In this document: piece after piece, positions 9,020 to 16,617 of the stretch
Layout of the letters: every line of letters starts with the position of its first letter
How positions within the stretch are numbered: position 1 is the stretch's first letter
Source: Shewanella fodinae
GTDB lineage: Bacteria; Pseudomonadota; Gammaproteobacteria; Enterobacterales; Shewanellaceae
Length of the DNA: 56,547 nucleotides
Direction of reading: 5' to 3'
Assembly (NCBI RefSeq): GCF_014651955.1
Contig: NZ_BMXW01000023.1
Location: 1-56,547, forward strand
The notes under the pieces: model-generated
What the model saw: only the letters and a program-made list of their open reading frames with translations
Told to the model about the DNA's origin: nothing
Databases searched by the model: none
Position numbers and translations under genes: made by a program

Positions 9020-9397
9020 ATGAAACAACTGGTTATTTTTCCACTGGCAGCAATGCTATGCGCCTGTGGCAGCGATTATACCTTCAATTCCAACCTCGAC
9101 CGTAAGGCGTTCAAGGAATACTTCAAACCTTCCGAAGTGCAACTGTTTGATCATAGTCAGCCAACAGTGGCTTACGATACTTTAGGGTTGGTAGAAGGCA
9201 GTGCTTGTCAGATGGAAGAAAATGGTGTGCCTGCCAGTTTAGCGGATGCACGCACCGATGCGCGCCGTAAAGCCGCCGATATTAAAGCTAATGGACTGAT
9301 TATCAAAAGCTGCACTGAACTGAAAGAACCTGGGAAAGGATGTTACAGCAGCGCTATTTGTGTTGGCCAAGCTATCCGTCTGCACCAAAAGAACTGA
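9020..9397 (+). CDS. rcsF: RcsF-like outer-membrane lipoprotein
   Basis: 125 residues with a lipoprotein signal (MKQLVIFPLAAMLCAC); the LCAC at 13-16 makes Cys16 the likely lipidated residue. Four further cysteines in the C-terminal half (SAC, KSC, KGC, AIC) match the non-consecutive disulfides of RcsF. DARRKAADIKANGL also matches the family. In enterobacteria RcsF senses envelope damage and activates the Rcs phosphorelay; whether a Rcs relay exists in this organism is not visible here. Start ATG has an AAGG SD about 7 bases upstream. Ten bases before trmO, likely cotranscribed. Confidence 0.8.
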   Translation: MKQLVIFPLAAMLCACGSDYTFNSNLDRKAFKEYFKPSEVQLFDHSQPTVAYDTLGLVEGSACQMEENGVPASLADARTDARRKAADIKANGLIIKSCTELKEPGKGCYSSAICVGQAIRLHQKN

Positions 9398-9407
9398 ACT
9401 TTCCTTT

Positions 9408-10154
9408 ATGCAGTTTGAAAACAAAATCGCAGCCGTTGCCGTATGCCGAACGCCTTATAAGCAGAAATTTGGCATCCCCAGACAACCAGGGCTGGTAGAC
9501 TTTGTCAGGGGTTATGTGGAACTGGTGCCGCCCTATAACCATATCGATGCCGTAAGAGGACTGGAACAATATTCCCATCTGTGGCTACTGTTTTGTTTCC
9601 ACGAAAATCTGGCACAAGGCTGGAAAACCACAGTGCGACCGCCACGGCTTGGCGGCAATGAGAAACTCGGCGTATTCGCCACCCGCTCCACTTTCCGCCC
9701 GAACGGGATTGGTCAGTCAGTAGTGAAATTACACGCAGTGCATCAGCAAAAAGGCAAAGTGGTATTGGAAATTTCCGGCATGGACCTGTTGGATGGCACG
9801 CCGGTTATTGACATCAAACCCTACATTCCATTTTCCGATGCGATTCCTGACGCCTTAGGCGGCATTGCCCAGCAAGCTCCAGAACAAGTGAATGTCAGTT
9901 TTAGCGCAGACGCAGATGCCCAAATCGCTAGCATCAGTGCACGGTATCCTGGCCTTAAACAGTTAATTATTGCAGTGTTAGCGCAAGATCCACGACCCGC
10001 CTACAAAAAAGCAAAAGACGACCCGAAACGCTATCAGGTGGCATTATACGATCTCGATATCTTCTGGTATGCCACCGCTGCGGGGATTGAAGTGGTGGCA
10101 CTACAACCAGCCCCCGCCAAGCGACAGGAACAAAACTGCGATGCTACCGTCTAG
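9408..10154 (+). CDS. trmO: tRNA (N6-threonylcarbamoyladenosine(37)-N6)-methyltransferase TrmO
   Basis: 248 residues from ATG 9408 (the frame opens earlier, at 9360, but that would overlap rcsF and add non-conserved residues). TsaA/TrmO beta-barrel family: N-terminal TPYKQKFGIPRQPGL, then EYSHLW-type LEQYSHLWLLFCFH, ATRSTFRPNGIGQSVVKL, and DLLDGTPVIDIKPYIPFSD. The enzyme uses S-adenosylmethionine to methylate t6A37 of tRNA-Thr, fine-tuning decoding. A C-terminal extension with RYPGLKQLI and LAQDPRPAYKK is normal for the proteobacterial form. Its end overlaps the next gene by 14 bases. Confidence 0.93.
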   Translation: MQFENKIAAVAVCRTPYKQKFGIPRQPGLVDFVRGYVELVPPYNHIDAVRGLEQYSHLWLLFCFHENLAQGWKTTVRPPRLGGNEKLGVFATRSTFRPNGIGQSVVKLHAVHQQKGKVVLEISGMDLLDGTPVIDIKPYIPFSDAIPDALGGIAQQAPEQVNVSFSADADAQIASISARYPGLKQLIIAVLAQDPRPAYKKAKDDPKRYQVALYDLDIFWYATAAGIEVVALQPAPAKRQEQNCDATV

Positions 10155-10797
10155 CGCTGAAGCCATGCAGGCACAGCATAAAAAGCGATTGTCATGGATG
10201 CCCTGGCTTTGGTATCGGCTAAAACCCAAACACCTGCTGTGGGCTGCACCGTGGCAACAACAAGTTCAGCAACAACTCACGGCACTGGAAACTATCACCA
10301 TTGGCGAGAACTGTTTTATTGCCCCCGAGGCAGCACTGTTTGCTGAACCCGGTCGCCCCATAACCATTGGCAAGCAGTGCATGATCGCCGCTAACTGTTT
10401 TATTCATGGACCTGTCGCTTTAGGTGACGAAGTCAGTATCAATCACAGCTGCTCACTGGATGGCGGCAGCAAAGGCATTGTGATCGGCAACCAGACCCGT
10501 ATTGCCAACAATGTCACCCTCTATGCCTTCAATCACGGCATGGCACCGGATATGCCAATATATCGCCAAAGCAGCCAATCCCGCGGCATCGTTATCGGTC
10601 GAGACGTCTGGGTGGGCGCGCAAGTAGGGATTGTCGATGGCGTGACCATTGGTGATGGTGCGGTTATCGGTATGGGCGCTATCGTCACCAAAGATGTACC
10701 TGCGTGGGCCATTGTGGCTGGCAACCCGGCGGTTATCATAGGCGATCGGCGGCAAAAACCCCTGACGGGCAGTAATATCGATTCACCACTGGACTGA
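10141..10797 (+). CDS. Hexapeptide-repeat acyl/acetyltransferase
   Basis: 218 residues from ATG 10141, which overlaps the trmO stop. The C-terminal two-thirds is a left-handed beta helix built of imperfect [LIV]-G-x-x-x-x repeats: ITIGENCFIAPEA, ITIGKQCMIAANCF, IVIGNQTRIANNV, IVIGRDVWVGAQVGI, VTIGDGAVIGMGAIV, ending in AIVAGNPAVIIG. This ending and the FNHG segment (candidate catalytic His) place it near maltose/galactoside O-acetyltransferases and capsule or LPS sugar acetyltransferases. Substrate unknown. An alternative start at the ATG of MQAQHKK, 24 bases downstream, is possible. Confidence 0.8.
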   Translation: MLPSSAEAMQAQHKKRLSWMPWLWYRLKPKHLLWAAPWQQQVQQQLTALETITIGENCFIAPEAALFAEPGRPITIGKQCMIAANCFIHGPVALGDEVSINHSCSLDGGSKGIVIGNQTRIANNVTLYAFNHGMAPDMPIYRQSSQSRGIVIGRDVWVGAQVGIVDGVTIGDGAVIGMGAIVTKDVPAWAIVAGNPAVIIGDRRQKPLTGSNIDSPLD

Positions 10798-10893
10798 AAG
10801 CATAAAATTGTGGATTTACCCGCAGCGGTAGCGTGACATCATCAGAGCAGGTGATAAAATGTCGGCCATTCAATTTCATGGGGTCCTGGGTAA

Positions 10894-12606
10894 ATGCGAA
10901 TCAGCCAATACCTACTATCAACTCAAAAGGAAACTCCTGCCAACGCAGAAGTGGTTAGTCATCAACTTATGCTGCGCGCGGGGATGATCCGCCGTAACGC
11001 TTCTGGCCTATACAGCTGGTTACCATCAGGTTTGCGCGTACTGCGTAAAGTCGAAGCCATCGTGCGCGAAGAGATGGAAAAAGCCGGAGCCATCGAAATC
11101 CTGATGCCAATGGTGCAGCCGGGCGACCTGTGGGTCGAAAGTGGTCGTTGGGATAAGTTTGGTCCAGAACTGCTGCGTTTTGTTGACCGTAATAACCGTG
11201 ATTTTGTCCTCGGCCCGACACACGAAGAAGTGATCACCGACCTGATCCGCAAAGAGATCAGTTCATATAAGCAGTTGCCACTGACCCTGTTCCAGATCCA
11301 GACCAAATTCCGTGACGAAGTGCGACCACGTTTTGGGGTAATGCGTGCCCGTGAGTTCCTGATGAAAGATGCCTACTCTTTCCATCTGGATCAACAGACC
11401 ATGGATGATACCTACCACGCCATGTACACCGCCTACTGCAATATCATGTCACGCATGGGCTTAGAGTTTCGTCCGGTGCTGGCCGATACTGGTTCTATCG
11501 GTGGCAGCATGTCCCATGAGTTCCATGTGCTGGCGCAAAGCGGTGAAGACTTGATTGCCTACTCAACCGGCAGCGATTACGCCGCCAATATTGAGAAAGC
11601 CGAATCACCACTACCCACCACCACTCGCGCAGCAGCCACAGCAGCAATGCAATTGGTGGATACTCCCAATGCCAAAACGATTGAAGAGCTGGTTAATCAG
11701 TTTGGCCTCGCCATCGAAAAAACCGCTAAAACATTGATCGTCCGGGGTGACAGTGAAGAAACCCCATTGATCGCAGTGATGGTGCGTGGCGATCACGAGC
11801 TGAACGAAGTGAAGGCCAGCAAATTACCGGGAGTTTTGGCTCCACTGGAATTTGCCACTGAAGCGGAAATCCGAGCGGCCATTGGTGCCGGCCCAGGTTC
11901 CCTTGGTCCTGTTAAGCTGAAAATGCCACTGTATATTGATCACGCAGTTGCCGTGATGAGTGATTTTGGCGCAGGTGCTAACCTTGATGGTAAGCACTAT
12001 TTCAATATCAACTGGGAACGGGATGTTACCCTGCCACAGGCATTTGATATTCGTAACGTGGTTGAAGGTGAAGCCACCCCGGATGGTAAAGGCACTTATG
12101 CTTTTGCCCGTGGCATCGAAGTGGGCCATATCTTCCAGCTCGGTACCCGTTATTCACAAGCGATGAACGCCACCGTGCTTGATGAAAATGGCAAATCACA
12201 AATCATGCTGATGGGCTGTTATGGTGTCGGCGTTAGTCGTATCGTAGCGGCTGCAATTGAACAGAATCATGACGATCGCGGTATTATTTGGCCAGATGCG
12301 ATTGCGCCGTTCAAAGTGGGCATTCTGCCGATGAACATGCACAAGTCACATCGGGTCACAGACATCGCCGAACAGCTTTATAAAGATCTGCAGGCCGCAG
12401 GGATTGAAGTGCTGTTTGATGATCGTAAAGAGCGTCCAGGGGTGATGTTTGCCGATATGGAACTGCTGGGTATCCCACATACTATCGTGATTGGCGACCG
12501 CAATATTGACGCCGGGGTATTTGAGTATAAAAATCGCCGTACCGGGGAAAAGCAAGAAATCCCGATGGCGGAGATTGTCGATTTCATCAAAAACACGGCA
12601 ATTTAA
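10894..12606 (+). CDS. proS: Prolyl-tRNA synthetase
   Basis: 570 residues, the bacterial (E. coli-type) class II enzyme with an inserted editing domain. Motif 1 region near [21 protein letters not shown], motif 2 [21 protein letters not shown] (about 147-167), editing (INS) domain about 225-400, motif 3 [20 protein letters not shown] (about 437-456), and a C-terminal anticodon-binding domain with [21 protein letters not shown]. Charges tRNA-Pro and clears mischarged alanine. Single gene, followed by a GTTCCCCGG-TTGG-CCGGGGAAC hairpin at 12617-12638 without T-run and then a bidirectional terminator. Confidence 0.98.
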   Translation: MRISQYLLSTQKETPANAEVVSHQLMLRAGMIRRNASGLYSWLPSGLRVLRKVEAIVREEMEKAGAIEILMPMVQPGDLWVESGRWDKFGPELLRFVDRNNRDFVLGPTHEEVITDLIRKEISSYKQLPLTLFQIQTKFRDEVRPRFGVMRAREFLMKDAYSFHLDQQTMDDTYHAMYTAYCNIMSRMGLEFRPVLADTGSIGGSMSHEFHVLAQSGEDLIAYSTGSDYAANIEKAESPLPTTTRAAATAAMQLVDTPNAKTIEELVNQFGLAIEKTAKTLIVRGDSEETPLIAVMVRGDHELNEVKASKLPGVLAPLEFATEAEIRAAIGAGPGSLGPVKLKMPLYIDHAVAVMSDFGAGANLDGKHYFNINWERDVTLPQAFDIRNVVEGEATPDGKGTYAFARGIEVGHIFQLGTRYSQAMNATVLDENGKSQIMLMGCYGVGVSRIVAAAIEQNHDDRGIIWPDAIAPFKVGILPMNMHKSHRVTDIAEQLYKDLQAAGIEVLFDDRKERPGVMFADMELLGIPHTIVIGDRNIDAGVFEYKNRRTGEKQEIPMAEIVDFIKNTAI

Positions 12607-12666
12607 GCCGAATGCCGTTCCCCGGTTGGCCGGGGAACCCTAAGCGCTAATGCCGGTTTCACTCAT

Positions 12667-12696
12667 AAAAAAACGCAGCCTAAGCTGCGTTTTTTT
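12667..12696. terminator. Bidirectional terminator between proS and grpE
   Basis: AAAAAAACGCAGC-CTAA-GCTGCGTTTTTTT: a perfect stem with A-run on one side and T-run on the other, so it can end both converging transcripts. Confidence 0.95.
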
Positions 12697-12711
12697 ATTC
12701 GACGATAAGCA

Positions 12712-13329
12712 TCAAGCCTGGGTATCAACCCCACCGCCTTGAGACACCATCACCATGGCTGGGCGCAACAGCCGATCATTCAGCAGATAACCTTTCTGCA
12801 TCACCAACATCACGCTATTGGCAGGATGCTCTGCGCTGGGCTGCATGCCAATGGCCTGATGCTGTTCCGGGTTAAATGGTTGGCCTAACGGATCCACCTG
12901 CTTCACCCCAAATTTTTCCACGGCGGCCAACAGCGTTTTCTGGGTCAATTCCACCCCTTCAAACATGGCTTTGGTGGTCTCATCGGCTTTATCCGCCCCC
13001 ACCAAAGCACGTTCCATATTGTCGATCACTGGCAGCAGCTCGTTAACGAATTTTTCCAGAGCAAACTTATGGGCTTTTTCTACATCCTGTGCCGCACGGC
13101 GACGGACATTGTCGGCTTCGGCAGCAGCACGTATCACTGAGTCTTGCTGCTCCAGAACTTTTGCCTGGGCTTCAGCTAATGCTTTTTCCAGTTCTTCAAT
13201 ACGGAAGTTGGCCTGGGTCAGTTCATCCACCACACTGGCATCTGCCGCCTGTGCGTCTGCGGCATGACTTGGCGCAGCGACTGTTTCATCCATCTGCACT
13301 GGTTCTGCTTTATGTGATTCGTTGCTCAT
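12712..13329 (-). CDS. grpE: GrpE nucleotide-exchange factor of DnaK
   Basis: 205 residues from ATG 13329 ([10 protein letters not shown]), preferred over the in-frame upstream start at 13383 because GGAG lies 7 bases before it. An acidic disordered N-terminus, a long coiled coil (about 50-110, with [19 protein letters not shown]) and the C-terminal beta domain containing [17 protein letters not shown] and the [21 protein letters not shown] signature. Releases ADP from the DnaK chaperone. Divergent from nadK, with a strong match to a sigma-32 promoter about 58 bases upstream, so it should be heat-induced. Confidence 0.97.
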   Translation of the reverse strand: MSNESHKAEPVQMDETVAAPSHAADAQAADASVVDELTQANFRIEELEKALAEAQAKVLEQQDSVIRAAAEADNVRRRAAQDVEKAHKFALEKFVNELLPVIDNMERALVGADKADETTKAMFEGVELTQKTLLAAVEKFGVKQVDPLGQPFNPEQHQAIGMQPSAEHPANSVMLVMQKGYLLNDRLLRPAMVMVSQGGGVDTQA

Positions 13330-13386
13330 TTTCACTCCGGCTAAAAATGCTTTAAATGCTTTGTTTCTGCATACTCTGCGCATATT

Positions 13387-13412
13387 ATGGGGATCAATTT
13401 CGCTGTTTCAAC
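13387..13412 (-). promoter_or_regulatory. Sigma-32 (heat-shock) type promoter of grpE
   Basis: On the minus strand: GTTGAAA (-35, 13412-13406), a 13-base spacer, then CCCCATAAT (-10, from 13392). The E. coli sigma-32 consensus is CTTGAAA, 13-17 bases, CCCCATnT, so only one position of the -35 differs. Predicted start near 13380, giving a leader of about 50 bases before the grpE ATG. The divergent nadK start codon is only 18 bases from the -35 box. Confidence 0.8.
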
Positions 13413-13430
13413 CCTGGGCTTCCAAAAAGT

Positions 13431-14312
13431 ATGCTCTCCGAATTCCACACTATCGGTCTGATAGGCAAACCACACCATCAAGGCACGACCCAGACACTCA
13501 AACGTTTGTTGCACTGGCTGCAGGCTCGCCATCATCAAGTTTTGGTTGAAGAACGTGTCGCGTCCGAACTTGGTCAGGGGGTAGAAGCCGTCGATTTACT
13601 GGAAATTGGCGAACGCTGTGATCTGGCGATTGTGGTCGGTGGCGATGGCAATATGCTGGGAGCGGCACGGGTGCTGGCCAAATATGATATTGGAGTTATC
13701 GGTGTCAACCGTGGGCATTTGGGGTTTCTGACTGACTTGCCGCCAGATGCCTTTGAGGAATCACTCGCCAAAGTATTAAAAGGCGAATATGAAACTGAAC
13801 ATCGTTTTTTGTTAGAGGCAGAAGTTCACCGTCATGGGGAACTGAAAGCGTCTAACACCGCCGTAAACGAGGCGGTACTGCACCCAGGTAAAATCGCGCA
13901 TATGATTGAATACGAGGTGTATATCGACGATCAATTCATGTACAGCCAACGCGCTGACGGTATGATTGTCTCCACCCCCACCGGGTCAACCGCTTATGCG
14001 TTGTCTGCTGGCGGCGCTATCCTTACCCCCAATTTGGAAGCGCTAATCCTTGTGCCCATGTTCCCACATACACTGTCCTGTCGTCCCATTGTTGTCGATG
14101 CCTCTAGTACCATTAAACTATTGGTATCACCCGATAATGGCGAAACACTGGAAGTAGGCTGTGATGGTCATGTGACGCTGGCAGTCATGCCCGGCGATGA
14201 AATTATCATTCGGCGCAATACGAGTGAGCAACTGAAACTGATCCATCCGAAGGGGTATAACTATTTCCATGTGTTACGACATAAACTTGGTTGGGGCAGT
14301 AAGCTATTTTAA
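13431..14312 (+). CDS. nadK: NAD kinase
   Basis: 293 residues from ATG 13431; the frame is open upstream but the family begins here ([16 protein letters not shown]). Phosphorylates NAD+ to NADP+ with ATP. Motifs: [11 protein letters not shown] (about 65-75, nucleotide/catalytic Asp), [10 protein letters not shown] (about 96), the NE/D motif in [19 protein letters not shown], and [14 protein letters not shown] (about 184). Length and C-terminus (KLGWGSKLF) match the enteric enzyme closely. The SD is poor. Divergent from grpE and followed by the long lactate control region. Confidence 0.97.
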   Translation: MLSEFHTIGLIGKPHHQGTTQTLKRLLHWLQARHHQVLVEERVASELGQGVEAVDLLEIGERCDLAIVVGGDGNMLGAARVLAKYDIGVIGVNRGHLGFLTDLPPDAFEESLAKVLKGEYETEHRFLLEAEVHRHGELKASNTAVNEAVLHPGKIAHMIEYEVYIDDQFMYSQRADGMIVSTPTGSTAYALSAGGAILTPNLEALILVPMFPHTLSCRPIVVDASSTIKLLVSPDNGETLEVGCDGHVTLAVMPGDEIIIRRNTSEQLKLIHPKGYNYFHVLRHKLGWGSKLF

Positions 14313-14500
14313 TTGCTGTTTTCCGATAGAAAATCTGACAGTTACTAACACTTTTGATACTTTATTTCATAAAATGACTTTTTTTAAAGTTTCATACGCC
14401 AATCATCGACATCTCGCTCCGCCTTTTTAACCTGCTGTTAACCATCTGTTTTTAAAGCTACATTTACATTTGCTTATGTTTTATACTTATTTAGCATTGA

Positions 14501-14524
14501 CTAATGTGATAACCATCACATTAG
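14501..14524. promoter_or_regulatory. CRP-type binding site 1 upstream of lldP
   Basis: Ten-base arms CTAATGTGAT and ATCACATTAG around a 4-base centre, a perfect palindrome containing the full TGTGA-N6-TCACA consensus. Centre at 14512.5, far (about 195 bases) from a promoter at 14673-14700, so it may serve an upstream promoter around 14530-14560. Confidence 0.75.
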
Positions 14525-14672
14525 TTTTTACTTAATAAATCCGAACTTTTAATCAATGGTGAAAAAATCAGATCAATAACTTTCAAAAACAGATGAAATA
14601 ATGCTTATAAATGAAAATGCCACATAAATAATCAAAACATCATTCCTTTACAGCATTATCTATTAAAAACAC

Positions 14673-14690
14673 TTGTGATATTAATCACAA
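14673..14690. promoter_or_regulatory. CRP-type binding site 2, overlapping a candidate lldP promoter
   Basis: TTGTGAT-ATTA-ATCACAA, a perfect 7-bp-arm palindrome with TGTGA-N6-TCACA. It covers the candidate -35 element, a position more typical of repression or of competition between promoters than of simple activation. Confidence 0.7.
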
Positions 14691-14894
14691 ATAATACAAT
14701 TGCTTTCCTGCGTAAGTTCTCATAGCCGCAAAATGCCTTTCTTCAGCTGCTTCTAGATGATCCAGATCATGTTGACGCTGCAAGAATTAGCAAAGATTAT
14801 CCACACATAACTAAATAACCGGCTGACATCCATTTGGGGGAGCAGACCGGAATAATGACAACAACTACAAGCAACATGAAAACAAGAGGCAAAC

Positions 14895-16535
14895 ATGACC
14901 TTTCTGCAACTTCTAGCTAGTCTTAGCCCAGTAATCAGCGTCATGCTGTTCCTGGTGTTGTTACGTATGCCAGCGTCCAAAGCGATGCCCATCTCTATGG
15001 TGATCACTGGTTTGGCGGCGGCGTTTATCTGGCACATGGATACCAATCTGCTGGCAGCTTCAGTAGTGGAAGGCCTGTTGGCCGCCATCACTCCGCTGAC
15101 CATCATCTTTGGTGCGGTATTCCTGTTGAACACATTGAAATATTCGGGGGCAATGGACACTATCCGCGCAGGTTTTACTAACATCAGTGCCGACGCACGG
15201 GTACAGGTCATTATTATCTGCTGGCTTTTCGGTTCTTTTATCGAAGGTTCAGCGGGTTTTGGTACACCAGCGGCAATTGCGGCACCACTGTTGGTGCTGT
15301 TGGGTATTCCGCCGGTAGCCGCTGCAGTGGTAGCGCTGATCGCTGACTCAGTATGCGTATCATTTGGCGCTATCGGTCTGCCGGTACTGTTCGGTATGGA
15401 ACAGGGCCTGCTGCAAGGGGGCACCAGTATGGCAGCAGCTCAGATTGCCGAACATGGTGGAACCTATGCCGGCTATGGTCGCTTCATCGCCATGCACATG
15501 ATCTCTATGGACCTGATTGTCGGTTCACTCATCCCGCTGGTAATGGTGGCGATTCTGACCGGATTCTTTGGCCGCAAGAAGTCCTTTAAAGAAGGTCTGG
15601 CCATCTGGAAATTTGCCTTGTTTGCTGGGTTAGCCTTTACCGTACCGGCATGGCTGATTAACTACTTTGCGGGTCCAGAATTTCCATCAGTGATTGGGGC
15701 GCTTGTCGGTATGGCACTGGTGATCCCAGTGGCTCGTAAAGGCTGGCTGCTGCCGAAACAACCCTGGCATGATTTTGCGGAAAATGAAGAAGGTGCAGCC
15801 GTTGCTCATGCTGAAGCCCACTTCAGTCAATTTGCGGCTTGGACACCTTATCTGATTATGGCTGCCTTACTGGTATTGTCCCGTACTGTGGCACCGCTGA
15901 AAGCTTGGTTGGCTGGCTTTAACATCAGCATTACCGGCATTATGGGCACCAGCCTGAAAGCCAGTTTTGCCACCTTGTATGCGCCTGGTGCATTCTTCGT
16001 TGCCGTATGTATTTTGGGGTTCTTCCTGTTCCGTATGAACGGTAATGCCATCAAAAACTCTGTCACCGTTTCCTGCAAATCAATGATCCCAACCATCATT
16101 TCCCTGGGTGCCTCCGTACCTATGGTGAAAATCTTCTTGAACTCAGGAGCCAACGAAGCTGGCTTGTCCTCCATGCCAGTAGCTCTCGCCAACCTGTTGG
16201 GTTCTAGCCTCGGTTCCATCTGGGAATGGGTGGCACCCATTGTGGGTATCTTCGGGGCATTCCTCTCAGGTAGTGCCACCTTCTCTAACATGATGTTCTC
16301 AGGTCTGCAGTATAGTGTTGCCGAAAATATCAACGGTAATCACACTCTCATCCTTGCGTTGCAGGGTATGGGCGCAAACGCTGGTAATATGATGTGTGTG
16401 ATGAACGTGGTTGCTGCTGCAACAGTGGTAGGTATGGCAGGCCGTGAATCAGAAATTATTCGTAAAACCATGCCAGTAGCGCTGGGTTATGCCCTGCTGG
16501 CTGGCACAATCGCCTTCGTATGGGGCGGTTTTTAA
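14895..16535 (+). CDS. lldP: L-lactate permease family transporter
   Basis: 546 residues, polytopic, LctP/LldP family. The signature region SFIEGSAGFGTPAAIAAPLLVLLG (about 114-137), LIADSVCVSFGAIGLPVLFGM and the C-terminal GSATFSNMMFSGLQ and MGANAGNMMCVMNVVAA are visible. Imports lactate (and probably glycolate) with protons. First gene of the lactate locus, directly before the D-lactate dehydrogenase; the same arrangement is known in Shewanella oneidensis, where this locus supports growth on both lactate isomers. Regulation probably involves the two CRP-type sites and a pathway-specific regulator not present in this window. Confidence 0.95.
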   Translation: MTFLQLLASLSPVISVMLFLVLLRMPASKAMPISMVITGLAAAFIWHMDTNLLAASVVEGLLAAITPLTIIFGAVFLLNTLKYSGAMDTIRAGFTNISADARVQVIIICWLFGSFIEGSAGFGTPAAIAAPLLVLLGIPPVAAAVVALIADSVCVSFGAIGLPVLFGMEQGLLQGGTSMAAAQIAEHGGTYAGYGRFIAMHMISMDLIVGSLIPLVMVAILTGFFGRKKSFKEGLAIWKFALFAGLAFTVPAWLINYFAGPEFPSVIGALVGMALVIPVARKGWLLPKQPWHDFAENEEGAAVAHAEAHFSQFAAWTPYLIMAALLVLSRTVAPLKAWLAGFNISITGIMGTSLKASFATLYAPGAFFVAVCILGFFLFRMNGNAIKNSVTVSCKSMIPTIISLGASVPMVKIFLNSGANEAGLSSMPVALANLLGSSLGSIWEWVAPIVGIFGAFLSGSATFSNMMFSGLQYSVAENINGNHTLILALQGMGANAGNMMCVMNVVAAATVVGMAGRESEIIRKTMPVALGYALLAGTIAFVWGGF

Positions 16536-16558
16536 ACACAACATATAACAGACCGGAA

Positions 16559-16581
16559 GCAGGGGCCGACGTAGCCCCTGC
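16559..16581 (+). other. Intercistronic hairpin between lldP and dld
   Basis: GCAGGGGC-CGACGTA-GCCCCTGC, a perfect 8-bp GC-rich stem with no T-run, 24 bases after the lldP stop and 36 bases before the dld ATG. Likely an mRNA-stability or differential-expression element rather than a terminator. Confidence 0.6.
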
Positions 16582-16617
16582 CAACTCATGTGGGTTAATG
16601 TTCAAAAGAGATGTCTT

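Larger units (their letters stand above)
14313..14894. promoter_or_regulatory. Control region of the lactate locus (lldP)
   Basis: A 582-base AT-rich region with no convincing gene. It holds two perfect CRP-type palindromes (listed separately), a candidate promoter TTGTGA (14673-14678), 16-base spacer, TACAAT (14695-14700), and a further perfect inverted repeat ATGATC-CA-GATCAT at 14757-14770 in the predicted leader, a candidate operator for a lactate-responsive regulator. An AAGAGG SD lies 6 bases before the lldP ATG. The first 180 bases should also hold the 3' end of the nadK transcript; no clear terminator was seen there. Confidence 0.55.

Noticed and set aside
14753..15424. Long open frame on the minus strand opposite lldP
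   Set aside because: It lies antisense to a clearly conserved permease gene and its translation is low-complexity Ser/Ala/Pro-rich, a typical codon shadow.
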